Position numbers and translations under genes: made by a program
In this document: positions 1 through 7,400 of the stretch, in pieces
Position numbering within the stretch: position 1 is the stretch's first letter
How the letters are laid out: each line of letters begins with the position of its first letter
Notes under the pieces: model-generated
The model's input: the letters and a program-made list of their open reading frames with translations, nothing else
Databases searched by the model: none
What the model was told of the DNA's origin: nothing
Assembly: GCA_934101745.1 (NCBI GenBank)
Contig: CAKOSD010000005.1
Span: 1 to 15,782, forward strand
Source: an uncultured Bacilli bacterium
GTDB taxonomy: Bacteria; Bacillota_I; Bacilli_A; RF39; UBA660
Direction of reading: 5' to 3'
Length of the DNA: 15,782 bases

Positions 1-758
1 TTCCGTTTATTGATAGAGTGGCAAATGATGTAACTTTAAAAGAGATAGTAAAGGATTTTGCACCCCAACCAGTTATTACGAAAGATAATGTTACTATGCA
101 AATTGATACGGTTGTTTATTTTCAAATTACCGATCCTAAGTTATATACTTATGGAGTCGAAAATCCAGTAAATGCTATCGAAAATTTAACGGCAACAACT
201 TTAAGAAATATTATTGGCGAGTTAGAATTAGACCAAACTTTAACAAGTCGTGATATTATCAATTCTAAGATGAGAGCGATTTTAGATGAAGCAACTGATC
301 CGTGGGGAATAAAAGTTAATCGTGTTGAAGTTAAGAATATTATTCCACCAAGAGATATTCAAGAAGCCATGGAAAAACAAATGCGAGCTGAGCGAGAAAG
401 ACGCGAGAAAATTTTACAAGCCGAAGGGGAGAAAAAAGCCGCAATTCTAATTGCCGAAGGTGAAAAAGAAAGCGCAATCTTAAGAGCCGATGCGAAAAGG
501 GAAACACATATTCGTGAGGCAGAAGGTGAGGCCCAAGCTATTTTAAAAGTTTCGGCAGCGAAAGCCGATGCCTTAAAGTTATTAAAATCAGTTGATGTTT
601 CAGAGTCTGTTCTTAAACTTAAGAGTTATGATGCCATGGTAGAAGTTGCTAATGGTAATGCAACTAAGATAATTGTACCAAGTGATTTACAAAATTTAGT
701 TACAGCAGGTACAGTATTAAAAGAAACTTTTAAAGAAGATAAGAAAGAAAATAAGTAA
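1..758 (+). CDS. SPFH/band-7 domain (stomatin-like) protein, 5'-truncated by the window edge
   Basis: This is the C-terminal part of a stomatin/prohibitin-like protein. Family members oligomerise on the inner face of the membrane and organise membrane microdomains or regulate membrane proteases. The frame is open from base 3 and reads PFIDRVAND before the first in-frame GTG at 18, which matches the conserved SPFH block, so the GTG is internal and the real start lies upstream. Visible family features are PQPVITKDNV, VVYFQITDP, the stretch around DPWGIKVNRVEVKNI with IIPP just after it, and then a long charged Ala/Glu/Lys/Arg coiled coil (about 390-600) with repeated AEGEKxxAI units. The C-terminal tail is lysine/glutamate-rich. 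The N-terminal membrane segment is outside the window. A strong terminator follows directly. The family call is secure; the physiological partner cannot be read from here. Confidence 0.93.
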   Translation, partial: PFIDRVANDVTLKEIVKDFAPQPVITKDNVTMQIDTVVYFQITDPKLYTYGVENPVNAIENLTATTLRNIIGELELDQTLTSRDIINSKMRAILDEATDPWGIKVNRVEVKNIIPPRDIQEAMEKQMRAERERREKILQAEGEKKAAILIAEGEKESAILRADAKRETHIREAEGEAQAILKVSAAKADALKLLKSVDVSESVLKLKSYDAMVEVANGNATKIIVPSDLQNLVTAGTVLKETFKEDKKENK

Positions 759-764
759 AATTTT

Positions 765-794
765 AAAGTACACTTTGGTTAGTGTATTTTTTTT
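765..794 (+). terminator. Intrinsic terminator after the SPFH gene
   Basis: TACACT (769-774) pairs with AGTGTA (781-786) around the loop TTGGTT. The stem can be extended by AAAG pairing with the start of an eight-T run (787-794). The hairpin begins 7 bases after the stop codon. Confidence 0.88.
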
Positions 795-817
795 AATAAT
801 GCTCAGATAAAAAATTG

Positions 818-826
818 TGTTAAAAT
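818..826 (+). promoter_or_regulatory. Candidate extended -10 promoter of the ATP-grasp gene
   Basis: TGTTAAAAT fits the TGnTATAAT extended -10 pattern with one mismatch in the hexamer. No good -35 is visible 16-18 bases upstream, as expected for an extended -10 promoter. An alternative reading uses TTGTGT (815-820) as -35 with TATATA near 837. A 14-base block, ATTGTGTTAAAATT (814-827), recurs exactly at 10455-10468 in front of the metallopeptidase gene. Confidence 0.45.
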
Positions 827-876
827 TAAATAGTATTATATAAAAATATAGTATTAGGAAGTTTATAGGGTAAATT

Positions 877-1884
877 ATGGCATTTTATTCATATGTTTTT
901 AGCGCTAATTATAAGGGCTTTAAACAGAAATTAAAAAATATTGCAAAGAAGGAAAATAAAAGTTATCCATTAATGTTATTTGATACTTATCATAGTATTA
1001 TTAAGTATGGAATCGGTTTAACTGATTATTTAAATTATGAATTTTATAAGAAAAGTAAAAAAGAAAGAAAAACTTATGCTGGTATAAAAATTCAAGATAA
1101 GTTTTATGAGATAGTAAGTCCCAGTGCTTATAAAAAAAGATATACTATTAAACCAGATTTTTTAGCAGATTTTAAAAAATATACTAAAAGAGATTTTGTA
1201 GTACCTGAGAAAGATAGTTTAGAAGAAGTAAAAAAATTTATTAAAAATCATGAATTTTTTATGAGTAAACCATATGATGGTTTAGGTGGAGCCGAAGTAA
1301 AAAAGGTTTATAGCAAAGATATTAAGAATGTTGAAGATTATTATGAAGAATGTAAAAATAATCGTATTTTTTTAGAAGAAGTGGTAAAACAACATAAAGA
1401 ATTAGATAGATTGTGTAAGGCTTCATGTAATACAATTAGAATAATGACTTTTAATAATGGTGGTAATCCCGAAATATTATGGGCTGGTTTAAGAATTGGC
1501 AACGGAATTAATCCTGTTGATAATTTTCATGCTGGTGGTATGGCAACAGAAATAGATTTAGAAACGGGTAAACTTAAATATCCGGCCTTAGATAAGGATT
1601 TAAATGAGTATGATAAACACCCAGTTTCTCAGGTAAAGTTTGTAGACTTTGAAGTTCCTTATTTTAAAGAAGTAAAGGAATTGGTAAAACAGGCTTCTTT
1701 AGAAAGTGATAAAATATTAGTAGTTGGTTGGGATATTGCTGTTACTGATAAGGGACCAGTTGTGATAGAAGGAAATCGTAGACCCGGATTTGATGTTGTC
1801 CAAGTGGCTTCCAGAAGAGGAAGAATGGATATTATTGACCATGTTTTAGATGAATATTATAAAAACAATTTAAACAATAAATAG
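877..1884 (+). CDS. Sugar-transfer-associated ATP-grasp family protein
   Basis: The 335-residue soluble protein matches the sugar-transfer-associated ATP-grasp family, found near polysaccharide, cell-wall and capsule genes and presumed to make an ATP-dependent ligation. The glycine-rich nucleotide loop KPYDGLGGAEV is at residues 131-141. A central block has FLEEVVKQH, then CNTIRIMTF and WAGLRIGNG, then NFHAGGMATEIDLETGKL. The C-terminal metal-binding part is GWDIAVTDKGPVVIEGNRRPG, carrying the typical E298-x-N300 pair. No signal peptide or membrane segment is seen. Start ATG 877 is preceded by TAGGG at 866-870 with 6-base spacing. It is flanked by terminators on both sides, so it is probably a single-gene transcription unit. 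The substrate cannot be determined from sequence. Confidence 0.85.
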   Translation: MAFYSYVFSANYKGFKQKLKNIAKKENKSYPLMLFDTYHSIIKYGIGLTDYLNYEFYKKSKKERKTYAGIKIQDKFYEIVSPSAYKKRYTIKPDFLADFKKYTKRDFVVPEKDSLEEVKKFIKNHEFFMSKPYDGLGGAEVKKVYSKDIKNVEDYYEECKNNRIFLEEVVKQHKELDRLCKASCNTIRIMTFNNGGNPEILWAGLRIGNGINPVDNFHAGGMATEIDLETGKLKYPALDKDLNEYDKHPVSQVKFVDFEVPYFKEVKELVKQASLESDKILVVGWDIAVTDKGPVVIEGNRRPGFDVVQVASRRGRMDIIDHVLDEYYKNNLNNK

Positions 1885-1890
1885 ATAAGA

Positions 1891-1921
1891 AAATGTACAT
1901 TTAATTTTAGTGTACTTTTTT
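1891..1921 (+). terminator. Intrinsic terminator after the ATP-grasp gene
   Basis: GTACA (1895-1899) pairs with TGTAC (1911-1915); beyond a T-T mismatch the flanking A run can pair with the T run 1916-1921. It lies within 10 bases of the stop codon. Confidence 0.75.
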
Positions 1922-2000
1922 AGCTTTAGCTTTCATCAACAAATTTATTTTAGATATTATTGATGATTTGATAAAATAATAGACTACATAATGTATTGTT

Positions 2001-2042
2001 AAAGAGTAATAATGAATTATTTAAAATTTGTTATTGCTTTTT
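2001..2042 (+). terminator. Second terminator-like hairpin in the 1885-2094 intergenic region
   Basis: AAAGAGTAATAA (2001-2012) pairs along its full 12 bases with TTATTGCTTTTT (2031-2042), with two G-U pairs and an 18-base AT-rich loop, and ends in a T run. It could be a back-up terminator for the ATP-grasp gene, or it could end read-through just upstream of the ABC-operon promoter. No gene lies between 1885 and 2094. Confidence 0.6.
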
Positions 2043-2044
2043 AA

Positions 2045-2072
2045 TTTTCATTTAATATTTCTTCAATATAAT
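2045..2072 (+). promoter_or_regulatory. Candidate promoter of the ABC exporter operon
   Basis: TATAAT (2067-2072) is a perfect -10 hexamer. The best -35 is TTTTCA (2045-2050), four of six matches, with a 16-base spacer. Transcription would begin near 2079, giving a leader of about 15 bases that contains just the ribosome binding site. Confidence 0.5.
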
Positions 2073-2086
2073 TGATTTTATTGAAG
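2061..2086 (+). promoter_or_regulatory. Perfect inverted repeat over the -10 box of the ABC operon (operator-like)
   Basis: CTTCAATA (2061-2068) and TATTGAAG (2079-2086) form an exact 8-base inverted repeat with a 10-base spacer. It covers the TATAAT box and the expected start of transcription. In DNA this is a plausible operator. If a longer transcript arrives from upstream it would fold as a hairpin whose 3' arm takes the first three bases of the AAGGAGG ribosome binding site (2084-2090). No dedicated regulator gene lies next to the operon in this window. Confidence 0.5.
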
Positions 2087-2094
2087 GAGGATTT

Positions 2095-3627
2095 ATGTAT
2101 ATAATAAAAAACGCTTTTATTTCGATATCAAGAAATAAAGGGAGAAACATACTTATTGGGATTATTATAACGGTTATTGCTTGTGCTTGTACGATTGCTT
2201 TAGCCATAAGAAATACTGCTAATATGACGGTAGAAGAGTATCAGAATGCAAATGATATAGTAGGAAGTATATCGTTTGATAGACAATCTTTGATGGAAAA
2301 TTTTAAAGTGGGAGAAGATGCTACTAAAGATAATATAGAGGCTTTTAATAATGTTGAGTCCCTTACTATTGATAGCATTAATAATTATGGAAATAGTGAT
2401 TATTTAAAAGGGTATTATTATGTTTATGCCACATCTTTAGATAGTGATACTTTAACTAAAGCTACTGATACTTATGAATATGAAGTTGAAGATAAACAAA
2501 CTACTACGACGACTAAAAAGTCTAATTCAGGGAATAGACCACCAATGGGTGGTGAGAACTTTGGAACAACTACCGAGAAAAATACCACAATAACTATTAC
2601 TAAAAGAACCGAAAAATTTGGAATTAACAGGGCTTTAACTGGAGCATTTGAGATAGATGGTTATTCTTCGTATGATGCCATGACGGAGTTTACAAACGGT
2701 ACTTATAAAATAACAGATGGTGAGATGATAAGTAACTTTGAGGATTTTGAGTGCGTTATTAACTCAGAATTGGTTAAATTAAATGAAATTAATGTTGGTG
2801 ATACCATTAAGTTAAAGAATAGTACGACTAAAGAAACTTATGAATTTACTGTTGTTGGTATTTATGAAGACAATTCTGAACAAGAAAATACCCAGAGTAT
2901 GTATTCAAAGAGTGTTAATACCATTATTACAGGTTCGGAAGTAGTAAGTAAGTTAGTGTTAGATGATGATACTTTAGTTACTAATATTACGCCGTCGTTT
3001 ATTATTAAGGATGAAGAATCTATTGATAAATTTAGTGCTGAATTACAAGAAAAAGGCTTAAATGAATATTATACTTTGACTACTAATTTAGAAGAAATAG
3101 AGAGTGCTACTAAATCAATTGAAAATGTTAGTAAATTTGCTACCACTTTCTTAATCATTACTTTAATTATATCGGCTGTTGTTTTATTAATAATTAATAT
3201 GATTAATATTAGAGAAAGAAAGTATGAGATAGGTGTATTTAGAACCGTAGGTTTAAGTAAATTTAAATTAACTGTGCAATTTCTTGTGGAACTTTTAATG
3301 GTATCATTAGTATCCCTTAGCGTTGGCGCGGTAATTGGTGGCGTTTCGGCAAAAAGTGTTGGTAATTACTTATTGCAAAGTGAAATTACTGAAACAGAAA
3401 ATTTTAAAGAAGAACAAAATAATAACTTTGGACGCGGGGATATTGATAGAAAGTTTAATACCGGTGTTCAAGTAAAACAAATAGATGAAATGAATACGGT
3501 GGTAAATTACATAGTAATATTAGAACTACTGGGGATAGGATTAGTATTAACTTTTATAATTGGTTTATCTTCGATGATAAGTATTCAAAGATTTTCCCCA
3601 CTTACTATATTGAAAGAGAGGTCTTAA
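2095..3627 (+). CDS. ABC transporter permease, FtsX/MacB type
   Basis: This 510-residue membrane protein has the MacB/FtsX permease layout: one transmembrane helix near the N-terminus (about 19-38), a large extracytoplasmic domain, and three C-terminal helices (about 345-370, 391-415 and 472-493). The stretch RKYEIGVFRTVGLSKFK between helices 2 and 3 is the typical cytoplasmic coupling loop, and it ends with SPLTILKERS, the usual family tail. The outer domain carries a low-complexity Thr/Lys/Asn/Gly-rich insert at about 134-172 (TTTTTKKSNSGNRPPMGG and more), probably a flexible linker. ATG 2095 is preceded by the strong AAGGAGG at 2084-2090. The gene ends one base before the ATPase start. Family members export peptides, antimicrobials or lipoproteins, or act in mechanotransmission; the substrate here is unknown. 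Confidence 0.9.
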   Translation: MYIIKNAFISISRNKGRNILIGIIITVIACACTIALAIRNTANMTVEEYQNANDIVGSISFDRQSLMENFKVGEDATKDNIEAFNNVESLTIDSINNYGNSDYLKGYYYVYATSLDSDTLTKATDTYEYEVEDKQTTTTTKKSNSGNRPPMGGENFGTTTEKNTTITITKRTEKFGINRALTGAFEIDGYSSYDAMTEFTNGTYKITDGEMISNFEDFECVINSELVKLNEINVGDTIKLKNSTTKETYEFTVVGIYEDNSEQENTQSMYSKSVNTIITGSEVVSKLVLDDDTLVTNITPSFIIKDEESIDKFSAELQEKGLNEYYTLTTNLEEIESATKSIENVSKFATTFLIITLIISAVVLLIINMINIRERKYEIGVFRTVGLSKFKLTVQFLVELLMVSLVSLSVGAVIGGVSAKSVGNYLLQSEITETENFKEEQNNNFGRGDIDRKFNTGVQVKQIDEMNTVVNYIVILELLGIGLVLTFIIGLSSMISIQRFSPLTILKERS

Positions 3628-3628
3628 G

Positions 3629-4291
3629 ATGAAGATATTAGAGCTTACCAATGTTTCCTATCGTTATAATGATGCTTCTAAGGATGACTATGTTTTTAAG
3701 AATTTAAGTTATACTTTTGAGACTGGTAAAGTTTATGCTATTAAAGGTAAGAGTGGTTCGGGGAAGACAACTTTATTATCTTTAATAAGTGGTTTAGAAA
3801 AATGTAGTGAAGGTAAGATTATCTTTGATGGTAAGGATTTAAAAGAAATGAATTTAGATGAATATCGAAGTACGCATATTGGGATAGTTTTTCAAAGTTA
3901 TAATTTATTACCTTATTTAACTGCTTTAGAAAATATAACTTTGGCAATGGATATTAGTAAGGAAAAAATAACTAATAAAAAAGATAAGGCTTTACAATTA
4001 ATGCAGAAAGTCGGACTTGATAATTCTTATGCTAATCGTAAAATTTTAAAATTAAGTGGTGGAGAACAGCAAAGGATTGCTATTGCCAGAAGTCTTAGTT
4101 ATGATGCGAAGATGATTGTGGCTGATGAACCAACTGGTAATTTAGATAAAGATACGGAAAATGATATTATGACAATATTTAAAAATTTAGCTAAAAAGGA
4201 TAATAAATGTATAATAATTGTCACGCATTCAGATAATGTTTGTAAACAGGTAGATACCGTTTATGAGTTGAAGAAAAAAACTAAAAATTAA
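3629..4291 (+). CDS. ABC transporter ATP-binding protein (MacB/LolD-like)
   Basis: The 220-residue ATPase powers the permease encoded just upstream. All motifs are intact: Walker A GKSGSGKTT (40-48), Q-loop VFQSYNLLP with Q89, signature LSGGEQQR (142-149), Walker B MIVADEPTGNLD (162-173), and switch His200 in IVTHSD. The DEPTGNLD wording is typical of the MacB/LolD/FtsE group. ATG 3629 lies one base after the permease stop, and its ribosome binding site GAGAGG is inside the end of the permease gene, so the two are translated from one message and presumably coupled. A terminator follows. No membrane-fusion protein or two-component system is adjacent in the window. Confidence 0.95.
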   Translation: MKILELTNVSYRYNDASKDDYVFKNLSYTFETGKVYAIKGKSGSGKTTLLSLISGLEKCSEGKIIFDGKDLKEMNLDEYRSTHIGIVFQSYNLLPYLTALENITLAMDISKEKITNKKDKALQLMQKVGLDNSYANRKILKLSGGEQQRIAIARSLSYDAKMIVADEPTGNLDKDTENDIMTIFKNLAKKDNKCIIIVTHSDNVCKQVDTVYELKKKTKN

Positions 4292-4300
4292 AAATTTGAA

Positions 4301-4325
4301 GGAGCACATAAAATTGTGCTTTTTT
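4301..4325 (+). terminator. Intrinsic terminator of the ABC operon
   Basis: AGCACA (4303-4308) pairs with TGTGCT (4315-4320), extended by GG facing UU, with a T run to 4325. It starts about 10 bases after the ATPase stop codon. Confidence 0.8.
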
Positions 4326-4386
4326 ACTTTAAATAAATTCGTTGATAAAAGATTAATTAATTTTGATTTTAATTAAAGTCATTATT

Positions 4387-4395
4387 TGTTATACT
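4387..4395 (+). promoter_or_regulatory. Candidate extended -10 promoter of the giant helicase gene
   Basis: TGTTATACT matches TGnTATAAT with one mismatch. The -35 region is weak. Transcription would start near 4402, which places the AAGGGTG-type ribosome binding site in the leader and makes the ATG at 4400 unusable, supporting a start at 4418. Confidence 0.5.
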
Positions 4396-4404
4396 TATTA
4401 TGAT

Positions 4405-4412
4405 AGGAAGGG
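4405..4412 (+). promoter_or_regulatory. Ribosome binding site that decides the start of the giant gene
   Basis: AGGAAGGG ends 5 bases before ATG 4418. It lies inside the reading frame opened by the earlier ATG at 4400, which itself has no upstream Shine-Dalgarno site. Confidence 0.7.
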
Positions 4413-4417
4413 TGAAC

Positions 4418-7400
4418 ATGATGGATTCAGAATTATTTGGAATAGGTAATTTTAATGTTTTACAAGATAATGATTACTATTATGTTTTTAGAGCATTAAA
4501 TAGGGCTGATCATGCTGATGTATTAAATTATTTTTTAGAAACTAATGAAGATATAGAAAGAATTAGAACTGATAGAGAAAGATATGAAGAAGAACATGGC
4601 AGGGCTAAGTATAATAAGGATTCGAAATTATCTTTAGAAGAAATTTATGATCATATAAAAGTGCGTTATTTAAAGGAAACAAATTGTATTTCCCTAAGTA
4701 CTAATGCTAATGTATCTTTAGATTATGGGGCAGGTTATTTTGATGAATATGCCGTAATTAAAGTTCCTAAAAATGACCATGAAAATATTGTTGCAGCTGG
4801 ACAATATATGTTAACAGAAATTTCTAATAGAATAGAAAAGGCTTTGACCAATAAAAATGTCGATAGAAAGATTTTAGATATTATTGAAAGAATTGATACT
4901 ATGAAATCTAATGAAAACATTGTAAATACGGTATCAATTTTATGCAAGGATCAAAAGTATGCTAAAGATGTTATGTCAAGATTTCAGTCAAGGCAATTTT
5001 TAAATGGTGAGCAACAGTTAGAATATAATAAATTAATTGCTAAGCTTACGGTTTTAGAGGTAACAGGAGTAATTCCTAGTATTATTAAAGAAAATGAAAA
5101 TAATAGTTCTTTATTATCAACGGTTGGAGGGGCTTTTTCATCAGGTGAAGTTATCCACTATAAAGATATAAGCCATGACAAGTTTAAATATGTTTCTAAA
5201 AATATGATGAATTTGTTTGCAATAGTACAACAATTGAAAGAAAAACATCCTGATAATTATAATGTCAAACGATTAGAAGCAAGAGTTTTACAATTGTATA
5301 ATCAAGGATATGATATAAAACAAGATGGTGATAAAGTTTTACTTACAAACGGTACTGATAGTATTGATTGCTATTTAAATCCATCTAATTCACCAATATT
5401 TAATTCGGAAAAATTAGATGATAAGTTATTTTCAATTGAAGAAGTATATAATATGACCGGTGGTGCGATTAATTATACACAGGCTAAGGTTTTAATAGAA
5501 TTTTGTTATTATTTAGCAGAGGCTAGAAGACAGGCTTATGATTATGCAGGAATTGTAAGTGCTATCATGGGCAACACTAATTTAAATGAAATAATTATTA
5601 AAGATACAGTGGCTATTAATAGTAAAATAATTGATAGAATAAACAATAATGGTTATAAAATTTGTGAGTCAGTAAATTTAGGTCTTGAAGATAAATATGC
5701 GGGTTACTATTCTGCTCTTTATCAAAGACAATTAGTAGATTTAATATTTAATTTTAGTACGGAATCGTTAGAGAAGTTGTTAAGTGATAGAGGATTAACT
5801 TTAAGTTATAGTGTTATTAGTCATATTCAGAGAAATAAAGCAACTAGTAAGAATGAATACTATGCATCCTCAATTATTGATACGATTAATTTTGAAGAGA
5901 TTTATCCAACCACCGTTGCTGATGAAACCATAGAGGAAGAAAAACAAAAATTAACATCTGATTTAGCTAAGAATGATATTAGTAAGCTTTATAATGCTTT
6001 TCTTAAGTTAGATTTATCTCATGAAGATATTTCTTATTATATTTTTAATTTGTTTATTAGTAATTCTTATAAGGGCAGGACTTTTGAAGAAATATGCAAT
6101 ATGGATAATATTGATGAGTTTATTAGTGATAATTCTACTGTCTTTAATAAAAAAGTTAATACCTTAACATTAAGGCGATATTTAGGAATATTCCAAGATA
6201 TGAATTATGTTTCTGATTCCAAGATTGTTTTGAGAGATTATCAACAACGTATTAAAAATGAAGTAGATAGTATTTATGCTGATAACCGGAGGTTTGCTGG
6301 TGTTGTTTTACCAACTGGTGGCGGCAAATCATTTATTGCTATGGCCGAAATGGTGGATAGAAGAGATGAAAAAATAGTTTATTTAGCCCCAAGAGTTGGA
6401 ATTTTAAGAAACTTCAAAAAAAATATTGTTGAATATGTTGCTGGTGTTGATCCGGAAGGCTTGAAGGAAGAGGAACTTGATGTAATAGTTAAAGATTGTT
6501 TTCCTTATATGGAACTTATTTGTTATCAAAGTCTGACGGCAGCGGATGAAGCGAAAATTGCTTCCCTAAGTGCTGATTTTATTATAATGGATGAAATTCA
6601 TCATATTGGTGGTAGAAATTGGAATATGTGTGTTAAACAGCTTTTAGATAATAATAAAAGTGCTAGAATTTTGGGTATTTCTGCCACACCAGAACGTGAT
6701 AATTTTGTGGAATTAGAGGGCGAAGAATACTTTAAAATGTATAATGGCGATATGATGATGGCTATGGCGGCATATTTAGATAATTATAGTGCAACAGAAT
6801 TAATGCAAAAAAGATATCTAGCGTGTGATATTAATATTATTGATGCTATTCAAGAAGGCTACGTTGTTTGTCCAAACATTATATCTTATGATTATGCACT
6901 TGATGAGAGCGAAGACTATAAAAGTGCGATTCGGCTTGTTAATAAAATCAAAAATCCCTTAGCGGTTGCCAAGGCTAAAAGTGCTATTGATACGATGCTA
7001 GAGGCTGCCAACAAAGCGAAAATTGTAAATGAAGATGAAATAATTAGTCAATATTTAAAGGTCAATGATGGTCGATACATTTTACTTTTACCTCGTAAAC
7101 CAAGGGAGTATGAAGGGACAGTCGATGATTACTTTGAAGAGATGATTGAAAATTTTAAAACGGCAATTTATGATATAGATAAAGAACCTCACATTGAATA
7201 CATACATAGTAACCAAACGCGAAAATTAAATGATGCTGCTATGCAAAGATTTGAATCGTATAATGATAAACATATGAAAGTTTTAGCGGCTATTGATATG
7301 CTTGATGAAGGTGTTCACTTATCTCATTTAAGCGGTAGTTTTAATTATCGAAAGATAGATAGTAAACACTTAATATTATCACTTCAACAATTAGGGCGGG

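Noticed and set aside
18..20. GTG at base 18 as the start of the SPFH gene
   Set aside because: The frame is open upstream and the residues before it (PFIDR) belong to the conserved SPFH domain, so the gene is cut by the window edge.
4735..4947. Minus-strand open frame inside the giant gene
   Set aside because: It lies wholly within a strongly supported coding region, has no ribosome binding site on its strand and is a low-complexity mirror of the AT-rich gene; the same holds for minus-strand frames at 8717-8902, 9737-9964, 12397-12642 and 15088-15288.
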